Assembly (NCBI RefSeq): GCF_948329825.1
Contig: NZ_CAOJCM010000002.1
Coordinates: 682,001-746,000, forward strand
Length of the DNA: 64,000 nucleotides
Direction: 5' to 3'
Source of the DNA: Paenibacillus sp. JJ-100
GTDB lineage: Bacteria; Bacillota; Bacilli; Paenibacillales; Paenibacillaceae
The notes beneath the pieces are model-generated. The model saw only the letters and a list, made by a program, of their open reading frames with translations, did not search any database and was not told the DNA's origin. The position numbers and the translations under genes were made by a program. Every line of letters starts with the position of its first letter. The first letter of the stretch is position 1. Positions 36,125 through 45,407 of the stretch are shown one piece after another.

Positions 36125-38014
36125 CTATTGTAATTGATTATTAGGGTTGAAACAAGTAGGACATTGATGCTCTGACTTCTCCCAGACGTACTGAGTCAAT
36201 TCGGCAGTCATCTTATAGAACATGAATGGAGTCATCAGATAAATGCCCTTGAAGTGCGCTGTGGCGACATCTAGCAGCTCTTTCGCAATCGCTACTCCCA
36301 TAGCACGCCCCTCTTCACCTTCCAGTCCTGCCATGCGTGAACGCACCTCATCGGAAAGCTGAATACCCGGAACCTCGTTATGCAAGTACTCTGCGTTTCG
36401 GCCACTTGCGAGCGGCATAACACCAACAAAAATGGGAATATCTAGGTGTTTTGTCGCTTCACGCATCGCTACGATCAGTTTTGGATCATACACGGGTTGG
36501 GTCATAATATAGTCTGCACCAGAGGCAATTTTCTTCTCAAGCCGCTGTACTGCTTTATCGAGATGTTTCACATTCGGGTTAAACGCAGCCCCGATGACGA
36601 AGCCAGCTTTTTGCTTCAATGGTTTACCCGAAAAGGCCACACCGTCGTTGAGTTGTTTAATCATACGTATAATTTCAAAGGATGTAAGGTCGTATACTGA
36701 GCTTGAACCAGGCAAGTCACCAAACCTTGCAGGATCACCTGTTACAGCTAGCACATGATTAATACCCAGTGCATCAAACCCCATCATGTGGGACTGGGTC
36801 CCGATCAGGTTACGGTCACGACAAGCGATATGTACAAGTGCACGAAGACCTGTGCGATCCTGCACCAAATGTCCGAGGGCCATGTTGCTCATGCGTGTTA
36901 CAGCAAGAGAGTTGTCTGCAAGCGTCAGCGCATCCACTCCTGCTGCTTTCAACGTTTCGGCACCCTTCATAAATTTGGCAATATCCAGATCACGTGGGGG
37001 ATCAAGTTCTACAATGACGGTATGCCGCTGTTTGACCAGATCAACAATCGTTGGCTGGCCTCCCCGCCCTGCACGCTCATCGACATGTTCATGAAGTACG
37101 ATACGAGGCTTCGTTTCTGCGGGATCAACCTCTGCAATCGGCAACGGGATATATGATGAGAGCGCTTGTTTAATTGCGGTGATATGATCCGGCGTTGTTC
37201 CGCAGCACCCGCCAATGATGCGTGCACCAAGATCGGCGAATTGCACTGCGGTTTGACCAAAATATTCCGGCGTAGCCCCATAACGAAACTGGCCGTCTAC
37301 ATAATCTGCCGCACCCGCATTGGGGTAGACCGACATTGGAACTCCGACGCGTCCCGACACAGTCTCCATCGCACGCATAATTCCGTTTGGACCTGATCGG
37401 CAATTGAAACCTATCACGTCAGCACCCTGTTCACGCATAATATGGAAAGCTTCAGGCATCGTGTAACCATCCAGCGTATGGCCAACATCCTCTACTGCAA
37501 ATTGTCCGATCACAGGCAGGTCACTCAGCTTACGAGCTTGCAGAAGAGCGATATCCATCTCTTCGATATCATAAAAGGTCTCAAGCAGAATGCCGTCCAC
37601 TCCTTCATCGAGCAAGGCAAAAATCTGCTGTTGATAGAAGCGCTTTAATTCACTCGTGGATACGTTAGTCCGTTTGCCGCCTCGGATTGACCCAATAGCA
37701 CCGAGTACGTATCCTTCTGTACCCGCAACTTCTTTTGCAATACGGACACCTGCACGGTTGACGTCTTCTACCTTCGATTCCAGTCCGAATTTGGACAACT
37801 TATCGAAATTAGCCGAGTACGTGTTAGTCTCGAATATATCTGTCCCCGCATCACGGTATCGGCGATGCACGTCTGCTACAACTTCCGGTGAAATTAAGTT
37901 CAACTCCTCATAGGAGATCCCTACCGGAAATCCCATTTGATATAGGAACGTTCCCATGGCCCCATCCCCAACAAGAACCCGCTGTTGCATCACTGTGCGT
38001 AAATCTGCCTTCAT
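36125..38014 (-). CDS. Bifunctional homocysteine S-methyltransferase/5,10-methylenetetrahydrofolate reductase (YitJ type)
   Basis: Fuses two methionine-cycle activities. Residues about 1-300 are the homocysteine methyltransferase with DGAMGTFLYQMG and the three zinc Cys in GFNCRSGPNG and GGCCGTTPDHI. Residues about 320-629 are an MTHFR-type TIM barrel that makes methyl-THF, with VTGDPARFGD and GADYIMTQPVYDP. A C-terminal tail carries HQCPTCF. In Bacillus yitJ has an S-box (SAM riboswitch) and is elsewhere in the genome; here it lies 10 bases or so upstream of yicC and I see no S-box ahead of it. No B12-binding domain is present. Confidence 0.93.
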   Translation of the reverse strand: MKADLRTVMQQRVLVGDGAMGTFLYQMGFPVGISYEELNLISPEVVADVHRRYRDAGTDIFETNTYSANFDKLSKFGLESKVEDVNRAGVRIAKEVAGTEGYVLGAIGSIRGGKRTNVSTSELKRFYQQQIFALLDEGVDGILLETFYDIEEMDIALLQARKLSDLPVIGQFAVEDVGHTLDGYTMPEAFHIMREQGADVIGFNCRSGPNGIMRAMETVSGRVGVPMSVYPNAGAADYVDGQFRYGATPEYFGQTAVQFADLGARIIGGCCGTTPDHITAIKQALSSYIPLPIAEVDPAETKPRIVLHEHVDERAGRGGQPTIVDLVKQRHTVIVELDPPRDLDIAKFMKGAETLKAAGVDALTLADNSLAVTRMSNMALGHLVQDRTGLRALVHIACRDRNLIGTQSHMMGFDALGINHVLAVTGDPARFGDLPGSSSVYDLTSFEIIRMIKQLNDGVAFSGKPLKQKAGFVIGAAFNPNVKHLDKAVQRLEKKIASGADYIMTQPVYDPKLIVAMREATKHLDIPIFVGVMPLASGRNAEYLHNEVPGIQLSDEVRSRMAGLEGEEGRAMGVAIAKELLDVATAHFKGIYLMTPFMFYKMTAELTQYVWEKSEHQCPTCFNPNNQLQ

Positions 38015-38180
38015 CCCATTTCCCCCCGCCTGACTGTAATCATTTCATACTAATGTAACACAAAAAACGTTAAATAACGAAGAAAAACACAGGGATTTGA
38101 GGTCTGTCCAGCTCCAGTGGACTTTACCGGTTTTATGCGCTGAATTCGTCCTTTACAGCCGGACAACACGTAGGATACAG

Positions 38181-38207
38181 AAAAAAAAGAGGCCGTCAGG
38201 CCTCTTT
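38181..38207 (-). terminator. Rho-independent terminator of dapF
   Basis: On the minus strand AAAGAGGCC-TGAC-GGCCTCTTT, a perfect 9-base stem, continues into a run of eight T, 50 bases after the dapF stop. Confidence 0.93.
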
Positions 38208-38256
38208 GATTCTTGGGTATATAATCGTCTAAACCGTCTCAATCATCTGATCTCAG

Positions 38257-39090
38257 TTAAAAAGTATATCCTTTAAAGACAAATTCGGCCGGTCCCGTCA
38301 TATAGACGTGGTTATCTGTCTCACTCCACTCGATGTTCAGATCCCCACCTTTAAGACTGATCACCGCTGTGCGATCCGTGAGGCCATTGAGTACAGAAGA
38401 TACAAGTGTCGCACAAGCGCCCGTTCCACAAGCCAGAGTAGGGCCAGCCCCGCGCTCCCATACACGCATGTCTACATATCCGCGATCACGCACCGTCGCG
38501 AATTCAACGTTAATTTTTTTAGGGAACAACGGATGCACTTCAAGCAAGGGTCCCCATGTTAGTAGATCGAAGTTCACCGCATCATCCACATAGATCACCG
38601 CATGAGGGTTCCCCATGGATACGGCCGTGAAGTTGAACGCATGGCCATGTGCTTCAATAAAATGGTTGATTACAGGATTCTCATCCACTGTTGTTGGCAC
38701 TTGAAGACCGTCCAGAATTGGCTCGCCCATATCTACACGAACCGTGTCTACTTTCCCATCCCGAATGTTGAGGGTCACAGGCTGAACACCCGCACCAATG
38801 GTCTCAATTGAGATATGCTCTCGATCAACATGACCGTGGTCATACACGTACTTGGAGACACAGCGAATTGCATTACCACACTGCTCCGCTTCAGAACCAT
38901 CCGAGTTCATGATGCGCATCCGAAAATCAGCCTTCTCTGAAGGCAGTATATAAACCAAGCCGTCTGCGCCAATGCCGAAGAATCGGTTGCACCATTTTAC
39001 CGCAAGTTCAGCTGCATCAGCAGGAAGCTCAGTTTCACCGAATACGATGATAAAATCGTTGCCAAGTCCGTGCATTTTCGTAATTTCCAT
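38257..39090 (-). CDS. dapF: Diaminopimelate epimerase
   Basis: Converts LL- to meso-diaminopimelate for lysine and peptidoglycan. The 277 residues include KMHGLGNDF, the first catalytic Cys in EQCGNAIRC and the second in LACGTGACAT. I chose ATG 39090, 11 bases after AAGGAG; the GTG four codons upstream overlaps that site. It is flanked by terminators on both sides, so a single-gene unit. Confidence 0.97.
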   Translation of the reverse strand: MEITKMHGLGNDFIIVFGETELPADAAELAVKWCNRFFGIGADGLVYILPSEKADFRMRIMNSDGSEAEQCGNAIRCVSKYVYDHGHVDREHISIETIGAGVQPVTLNIRDGKVDTVRVDMGEPILDGLQVPTTVDENPVINHFIEAHGHAFNFTAVSMGNPHAVIYVDDAVNFDLLTWGPLLEVHPLFPKKINVEFATVRDRGYVDMRVWERGAGPTLACGTGACATLVSSVLNGLTDRTAVISLKGGDLNIEWSETDNHVYMTGPAEFVFKGYTF

Positions 39091-39212
39091 AATCTTGCCC
39101 ACTCCTTATGACAACCAAATGCCAAAGCTATATTGTATCTTTTATGCAGTTTATTCTTTTACACTTTACTACTGGATGACTATTATTACGTTGAATTCGA
39201 CAGTTCAGTTAT

Positions 39213-39270
39213 AAAAAAAGCTATCCTGCACATATCAAAGCATTCGCTTTGAATCATTGTGAGGATAGCT
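39213..39270 (-). terminator. Rho-independent terminator of the Ca2+ ATPase gene
   Basis: On the minus strand AGCTATCCT pairs with AGGATAGCT, followed by TTTTTTTAT. Inside the loop is a second perfect hairpin, TCAAAGC-GAAT-GCTTTGA. It ends 32 bases or more after the ATPase stop. Confidence 0.9.
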
Positions 39271-39301
39271 TACCGAAATGAAATCCTAAATGCTATTGAT
39301 T

Positions 39302-42157
39302 TTATGCTGAAAACTTTGTACTTTTCGGTACGAGGCGTCCCGTACCACCCATGCGGCGACGATTACGACGACCACCCCAGACGCTTCCAGCACCCATAAG
39401 GAATGTCGGAATGCCAGCGGCCACGATACATAGAGCCCATTCACGCAAACCTAGAGGCATGGTTTTGAAGATTGGCTGAAGCGGCTCCACATACATAACC
39501 ACCAGCATGAGTACAACGGATGAGATGACAGCCAGAACCAGATATTTGTTCTGCAGAGGATTTCGGTGGAATATTGAACGTGAACTCCGGCAGTCAAATA
39601 CATGAATAAGCTGCGCAAGTACCAATGTGGCAAATGCAACAGACTGTGCCTTGACAAGCTGTCCAGGTTCATCTGGTGCAACTTGAAGTGTCAGCCAGAA
39701 GGCGCCGAGCGTACATAGTCCAATCAGTACACCGCGGCTAATAATTTTCCAGCCCAGCCTGCGGGCAAAAATATTTTCCTTCGCTCCACGTGGCTTGTGC
39801 TCCATCAGATCTTTTTCTGGCTGATCCACCCCGAGTGCCATCGCAGGCAAACCATCTGTCACAAGATTTACCCATAGAATCTGGATTGGCACGAGCGGGA
39901 GCGGAAGCCCCATCATCATCGCAAAAAACATGGTTAGAATCTCACCTACATTGGAAGCAAGCAAATATCGGATAAACTTGCGTATGTTCTCATATATGTT
40001 CCGTCCCTCTTCGATGGCCGCCACAATGGTGGAGAAGTTATCGTCACTCAAAATGAGGGATGAAGCTTCCTTGGTCACATCTGTTCCCGTGATTCCCATT
40101 GCGATGCCGATATCTGCGGCCTTGATGGCAGGTGCATCATTAACGCCGTCTCCAGTCATCGCAACAACGTGTCCTCTGCGTTGCAGTGACTTGACGATAC
40201 GCAACTTGTGCTCAGGCGATACTCTAGAAAAGACATAGATATCGTTCACCTGTTTATCCAGTTGTTCGTCCGTCATACCAGCCAGTTGTTGTCCGCTCAG
40301 CGATACCCCACCGCGCGGAAGAATACCCAGCTGATGAGCGATCGCTTCAGCCGTTGTTCCATGGTCTCCTGTGATCATTACTGTACGTATCCCTGCCTTG
40401 CGGCATGTCGCAATGGCATCCCGTACTTCACGGCGAGGCGGATCAATCATACCTGCAAGCCCTACAAATATAAGCTGGCTCTCTGCTGCATGCTCATCAG
40501 CCACATGTTCCTTTGGTTTCACTTCACGATAGGCCATACCGAGCACCCGTAGGGCATCACCAGCCATGCTTTCGTTAGCAGCCATCACTTTCTGGCGCAG
40601 CGTGCCGGTGAAGGGAACTACTTTGCCTTCCCACAAAATGTAACTGCAATGCTCAATCAGAACATCAGGGGCTCCTTTGGTATAAACCATACGCCCACCT
40701 TGATGTTTGACCAACACAGACATGCGTTTACGTTCAGAGTCAAACGGGAATTCCTGCTCGCGATCATACAATTCCTTGAGTCCAGCCGGAGTAAGTCCCA
40801 TTTTGGAAGCCATAGCCACCAATGCTCCCTCTGTCGGATCACCTTTTAACTCCCACAGCACTTGGCCGGCACTAATCTGCTCCTCCTCCTGCTGTCCTTT
40901 TTTAGAACCTTTCTTACCGTCTTTTTTAGAATCCTTACTCTTTTTCTTACTTGTATCGTTCATTACTGTCTCCACAATACTGGCATTGTTACAAAGCGCA
41001 CTGATCTGTAGCATTCTTCGTAACGATTGATCACTTTTCAGCTCCACAATGCGATCATTTTCCAGCATATGCCCTTCCGGTGCATAACCGTCCCCAGTCA
41101 CCTTGATATGACGTCCTTCCAGCCATACATTCGTCACCGTCATTTTGTTCTGCGTCAAGGTTCCTGTCTTATCCGAGCAGATAACGGAGGCGCAGCCCAA
41201 CGTTTCTACAGATGGCAACTTGCGAACAATCGCTTTACGTTTAATCATCCGCTGTACACCTAACGCTAGTGCAATGGTAACGATCGCTGGCAGCCCCTCC
41301 GGGATCGCTGCAACGGCGAGGCTCACACCTGCCAGAAACATACCTACTGCGGGTTGCCCATGCAAGATACCTGCGACTACCACCATCACGGTTAATCCCA
41401 GTGCAACGAAGATCAGAATTTTACCTAATTGCTCCAGACGGTGTTGCAACGGTGTCTCCTGCTCCTCGGTGTTTTGGATGAGATCCGCAATCTTTCCCAT
41501 TTCCGTATCCATACCTGTTCGAATAACGACACCTTTGGCAGTGCCGCGTGTAACCATCGTACCCATAAAACCGATATTTTTCTGATCCCCCAACGGAACA
41601 TCCTCACTAGCAATCGGTCTGCAATGTTTACTAACAGGTACAGACTCACCGGTGAGTGCTGACTCTTCGACATCAAGACTGTTGGTTTCCAGCCAGCGCA
41701 CGTCAGCAGGAATGCGGTCCCCACTTTCTACCATTACAATATCTCCCGGTACTAATTGTTTCGCTGCAAGATGTACCTCCTGTCCGGATCTTAGCACTTT
41801 GGCGGCAGGAGCGGACAGTTGCTTCAGCGCCCGAAGGGAGCGTTCGGCCCTGAACTCTTGTACAAATCCTAAGATTGCGTTCAGCACAATGATCGCTACA
41901 ATCGTTACCGCATCCAGGTATTCACCAAGCAACCCGGATACCAGTGTTGCCCCCATAAGCACTAGCACCATGAAATCCTTAAACTGATTTAGCAGAAGAG
42001 TAATTGGCGATATCCGCTGTCCCTCGCTCAATTCATTCAATCCGGAAACTTTCCGTTTTTCTGCTGCAACTTCGTCCGTTAACCCTTCCTGCGGGCTCAC
42101 GCCAAGAGTTTCACGAAGCTCTTCGTCGCTTAGCTGATGCCACTTGGTATGTTCCAT
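39302..42157 (-). CDS. P-type Ca2+ ATPase (YloB-like)
   Basis: A SERCA/PMCA-like calcium export pump. The 951 residues show TGES (actuator), IPEGLPAIVTIAL (M4 Ca2+ site), DKTGTLTQNKMTV (phosphorylated Asp), KGAPDVL, MITGDH and MTGDGVNDAPA, with about 10 membrane helices, including IQILWVNLVTDGLPA (M6). A Lys-rich insertion (KKKSKDSKKDGKKGSKKG, near residues 405-425) lies in the nucleotide-binding domain and is unusual. I chose ATG 42157 after GGAGGG; TTG 42166 is too close to it. In Bacillus, yloB supports Ca2+ export during sporulation/germination. Divergent from rqcH. Confidence 0.93.
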   Translation of the reverse strand: MEHTKWHQLSDEELRETLGVSPQEGLTDEVAAEKRKVSGLNELSEGQRISPITLLLNQFKDFMVLVLMGATLVSGLLGEYLDAVTIVAIIVLNAILGFVQEFRAERSLRALKQLSAPAAKVLRSGQEVHLAAKQLVPGDIVMVESGDRIPADVRWLETNSLDVEESALTGESVPVSKHCRPIASEDVPLGDQKNIGFMGTMVTRGTAKGVVIRTGMDTEMGKIADLIQNTEEQETPLQHRLEQLGKILIFVALGLTVMVVVAGILHGQPAVGMFLAGVSLAVAAIPEGLPAIVTIALALGVQRMIKRKAIVRKLPSVETLGCASVICSDKTGTLTQNKMTVTNVWLEGRHIKVTGDGYAPEGHMLENDRIVELKSDQSLRRMLQISALCNNASIVETVMNDTSKKKSKDSKKDGKKGSKKGQQEEEQISAGQVLWELKGDPTEGALVAMASKMGLTPAGLKELYDREQEFPFDSERKRMSVLVKHQGGRMVYTKGAPDVLIEHCSYILWEGKVVPFTGTLRQKVMAANESMAGDALRVLGMAYREVKPKEHVADEHAAESQLIFVGLAGMIDPPRREVRDAIATCRKAGIRTVMITGDHGTTAEAIAHQLGILPRGGVSLSGQQLAGMTDEQLDKQVNDIYVFSRVSPEHKLRIVKSLQRRGHVVAMTGDGVNDAPAIKAADIGIAMGITGTDVTKEASSLILSDDNFSTIVAAIEEGRNIYENIRKFIRYLLASNVGEILTMFFAMMMGLPLPLVPIQILWVNLVTDGLPAMALGVDQPEKDLMEHKPRGAKENIFARRLGWKIISRGVLIGLCTLGAFWLTLQVAPDEPGQLVKAQSVAFATLVLAQLIHVFDCRSSRSIFHRNPLQNKYLVLAVISSVVLMLVVMYVEPLQPIFKTMPLGLREWALCIVAAGIPTFLMGAGSVWGGRRNRRRMGGTGRLVPKSTKFSA

Positions 42158-42533
42158 GCTCCACAATTCCCTCCAGTCTTATTGTATCTGCAATGCTAGT
42201 TCACCTCATTCACCGGCATGCTGGTCTAAGGCTGTACACTCTGCCGGACAAACTACCTGCTCTATATGTATTCGGACAGGTCGGTGAATAGCACCCGTAA
42301 GGTGAATCCTTTCCCTCATGGACAGAATAAGCTAAAATAAGAGTCTGCAAGGATTACCGTGCAACTGATTGGATGGTATTCGCTTGGTCGATTGTCATGC
42401 ATTTGAAGACTGCAGCCAGGCTTTGATCTATATCCGATGTTGTTACATAAGCTGCGGTTAGCTATAAAGCGTTATAGATGAAGCATCTTGGCATACATTT
42501 AAGCAGATGCTCGATAGAGAGGAAGTGGACTAT
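42158..42533. other. Divergent promoter region between the Ca2+ ATPase and rqcH
   Basis: 376 bases with no supported gene and no recognisable riboswitch. It contains the promoters of both genes, which I could not define, and the GAGAGGAAGTGG ribosome site of rqcH. Confidence 0.5.
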
Positions 42534-44336
42534 ATGGCACTTGACGGCATCGTAACCCGAGCCATTGTACATGAATTGCAGGGCTGTATAGGAGGACGCA
42601 TCAGCAAGATACATCAGCCAAACGGCCATGATATCGTGCTCACCCTGCGTGCCCAGCGTGGCAACAGTAAATTACTTGTATCGGCAAGCCCGACATATCC
42701 GCGTGTACATTTTACAGAGAAAACATTTTTGAATCCCACCGAGGCACCGATGTTTTGTATGCTGATGCGCAAGCACTGCGAAGGGGCCATCATTGAAAAT
42801 ATTCGTCAGGTCGGAATGGAACGGATCATTCATATCGATGTCCGCCAGCGGGACGAGCTTGGCGACGTTTCAGTCAAACGTATGATCATCGAGCTAATGG
42901 GACGTCATAGCAACATTATTTTGGTCGATCCTGCGACGGATACCATTTTGGATGGCATCCACCATGTTACTCCGTCCATCAGCAGTTACCGGGTTGTCAT
43001 GCCTGGTTTTTCGTACACTGCACCGCCCGAACAACGTAAAAGCAATCCATTAGAAGTCTCGAAAAACGAGTTTAAACAGATCATAGAAGGCGCTGTAGAC
43101 GAAACGGAAACGGAAACGGGAACTGAATCCGAACCGGAAACCAAAACCTCAGCCGAAGCCAAAGCTGCTGCTTCACGCTTGCTGGTCAATGCTTTTAGTG
43201 GTATGAGTCCGCTGATTGCAGGGGAGATCTCAGATCGCACCGTTGCTGACTCGGGTCATATTCCAACGGATTCCCTCTGGACTGCTTTTGAATCTGTGAT
43301 AGAACCTGTGAAAAATCACGAGTACACCCCTGTAACAGGTCTGAACGGCAAGGGTAAAATGGTCTTTTCGGCCATTCGTCTACAACTCATTCAGGACCAC
43401 GAACAATCGTACGATACCATGAGTAAATGCATGGAGGATTACTACGGAGACAAAGCGGAGAGAGATACCGTTAAACAACGTGTCAGCGATCTGCTCCGTT
43501 TCCTTCAGAATGAGCGCAGCAAAAACATTAAGAAACTCGACAATCTGAACAAAGACTTGCTTGAAGCAGACGATGCAGACAAGTACAGACTGTGGGGGGA
43601 ACTGTTATTTGCTTCTCTGCACTTGGTTAAGAAGGGCGACAAAAGTGTGGAGCTGGTCAACTTCTACGATGAAGACCAAGCCAGCATTACCATACAGCTA
43701 GACCCATTGCTCACGCCATCTGATAACGCCCAGCGTTATTTCAAGCGCTATAACAAATACAAGAACAGTCTGGCAGTCATTCATGACCAGCTTGCGAAGA
43801 CCAAAGACGAAATCGCTTATCTCGATAACCTCCTTCAGCAGCTGTCCATCGCATCGATGAACGATATTGAAGAAATTCGAGAAGAACTGGTACAACAAGG
43901 TTACCTGCGTGATCGGAACAAAAAGGGGAAGAAGAAAAAGAAAAACGACCGTCCAACCGTGCATCAATTCACATCTTCCGAAGGAATAGACATTCTGGTT
44001 GGCAAAAACAATCTTCAGAACGAGTATGTAACGAACAGGCTCGCTTCTGCTAATGATACATGGCTGCATACCAAAGACATTCCGGGTTCACATGTGGTGA
44101 TACGTAGTGCTGATTACGGTGAAGCTACGCTGGAGGAAGCCGCACAGCTTGCTGCCTATTTCAGCCAAGCGAAGGAGTCAAGCAGCGTACCTGTAGACTA
44201 CACCTATATCCGACATGTACGTAAACCGAGCGGTGCCAAGCCTGGATTCGTCATCTATGACCATCAGAAAACATTATTTGTTACGCCAAATGATGAATTG
44301 ATCAAGAGCTTGCCATCCACTATTAAAAATGGATAA
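42534..44336 (+). CDS. rqcH: Ribosome quality control protein RqcH (NFACT family, YloA)
   Basis: Binds stalled 50S subunits with peptidyl-tRNA and adds C-terminal alanine tails that mark nascent chains for proteolysis. The 600 residues have NFACT-N (MALDGIVTRAIVHEL ... YPRVHFTEKTFLNP), a helix-hairpin-helix and coiled-coil region (about 300-420), and NFACT-R (DUF814) with VGKNNLQNEYVT, WLHTKDIPGSHVVI and KPGFVIYDHQKT. An acidic Glu/Thr repeat (ETETETGTESEPETKT, around residues 195-215) and a Lys-rich KGKKKKK patch (about 475) interrupt the core. ATG 42534 follows GAGGAAG. It is the only plus-strand gene of the yloA-recG block. Confidence 0.95.
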   Translation: MALDGIVTRAIVHELQGCIGGRISKIHQPNGHDIVLTLRAQRGNSKLLVSASPTYPRVHFTEKTFLNPTEAPMFCMLMRKHCEGAIIENIRQVGMERIIHIDVRQRDELGDVSVKRMIIELMGRHSNIILVDPATDTILDGIHHVTPSISSYRVVMPGFSYTAPPEQRKSNPLEVSKNEFKQIIEGAVDETETETGTESEPETKTSAEAKAAASRLLVNAFSGMSPLIAGEISDRTVADSGHIPTDSLWTAFESVIEPVKNHEYTPVTGLNGKGKMVFSAIRLQLIQDHEQSYDTMSKCMEDYYGDKAERDTVKQRVSDLLRFLQNERSKNIKKLDNLNKDLLEADDADKYRLWGELLFASLHLVKKGDKSVELVNFYDEDQASITIQLDPLLTPSDNAQRYFKRYNKYKNSLAVIHDQLAKTKDEIAYLDNLLQQLSIASMNDIEEIREELVQQGYLRDRNKKGKKKKKNDRPTVHQFTSSEGIDILVGKNNLQNEYVTNRLASANDTWLHTKDIPGSHVVIRSADYGEATLEEAAQLAAYFSQAKESSSVPVDYTYIRHVRKPSGAKPGFVIYDHQKTLFVTPNDELIKSLPSTIKNG

Positions 44337-44377
44337 GTTTATCCATCCATGGTTGAGATGAACAATACGATAGACAA

Positions 44378-44425
44378 CACCCCAAAAATCCCCTTAGCCT
44401 TTAATGGCAGGGGATTTTTGGGGTG
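44378..44425. terminator. Bidirectional terminator between rqcH and the PHP gene
   Basis: A perfect 17-base inverted repeat (CACCCCAAAAATCCCCT and its complement) with an inner CCCC...GGGG stem next to ATTTTT in both directions. It sits between convergent genes. Confidence 0.8.
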
Positions 44426-44477
44426 CATTGCATTCTAGCTTTATAGAATACTATCTTAGTCACTTCACTTATTCATA

Positions 44478-45347
44478 CTAATTAACTTTTTTTGCTGCCG
44501 CCTGCAGTCTTTCAAGCACATCTACCGTTACCGTCTTGCTGCCCAAATCACCGTGGAAAACTACACCTTGCCGTTCGCCATGATAATCTGACCCGCCTGT
44601 CTCTATTAAACTGTACTCTCTCGCCATCTCAGCATACCTAAGTTCATCTTCCGGACCATGATCTGAATGATATACCTCGAGGCCATCCGGAAGGGAATTC
44701 TCAATAATCTGGCGTACCAATTCATCATCTTGATAGAGACCCGGATGGGCAATCACCGCAGCACCTCCTGCTGCTCTGATCCAATTGCATGCATCCTTCG
44801 GGGTGACTCGGGGCACGGATACAAAACCAGGTTTTCCTTCTGCAAGGTAGCGATCAAATGCATCTCGCATGTCGGTAGCATATCCTTTTTTCACAAGCAC
44901 GTCAGCCATGTGGGGCCTGCCAATACTCTCATCCGGCTCCAACGGCCGTCCCAGTCCATCCAACACTTCCTGCCAGCTTATATTCAGACCAAGTTCCTGA
45001 AGCTTGCCAATGATTAGCTGATTGCGTTCCTCTCTCGCTTCTCTTAATCCACGTAAACGTTGCAGAAACTGCTCGTCATCCGTATCCACGTAATAACCAA
45101 GTACATGAATATCTTTACCACCAGCTCGAGTGCTAATCTCTACCCCAGCTACGACTTCCAGATCGTACTCTTGGCCCGCTCGTTTCGCTTCGGCCACACC
45201 GGATACAGTATCATGATCCGTTAAGGCTACTGCAGCTAGTCCTCTCTGCTTCGCTAGCTTCACGTTATCGGTCGGAGATTGCATACCATCTGAGGCCTGA
45301 CTGTGTGTATGGAGATCACAGCGTCTTTGGTTCTGATTCACAGGCAA
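44478..45347 (-). CDS. PHP-domain phosphoesterase (TrpH/RNase AM-like)
   Basis: A 289-residue metal-dependent phosphoesterase. PHP signatures are DLHTHSQASDG, ALTDHDTVSG, AGVEIS, VIAHPG and GSDYHGE, all metal ligands. Related enzymes hydrolyse 3'-phosphoadenosine 5'-phosphate or act as 5'-to-3' exonucleases on short RNA or DNA (RNase AM/YciV). Which substrate applies is not visible in the sequence. Monocistronic-looking: convergent with rqcH, and separated from the LysR gene by about 60 bases. Confidence 0.88.
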   Translation of the reverse strand: MPVNQNQRRCDLHTHSQASDGMQSPTDNVKLAKQRGLAAVALTDHDTVSGVAEAKRAGQEYDLEVVAGVEISTRAGGKDIHVLGYYVDTDDEQFLQRLRGLREAREERNQLIIGKLQELGLNISWQEVLDGLGRPLEPDESIGRPHMADVLVKKGYATDMRDAFDRYLAEGKPGFVSVPRVTPKDACNWIRAAGGAAVIAHPGLYQDDELVRQIIENSLPDGLEVYHSDHGPEDELRYAEMAREYSLIETGGSDYHGERQGVVFHGDLGSKTVTVDVLERLQAAAKKVN

Positions 45348-45407
45348 TCTTTCCTTTCTTCTTTCAAATCAAGATGTTGAATTTCATATTGTTTTACACA
45401 ACTTGTC

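Noticed and set aside
38015..38256. SAM riboswitch (S-box) upstream of the YitJ-type gene
   Set aside because: No conserved S-box blocks are present in the minus-strand upstream sequence.
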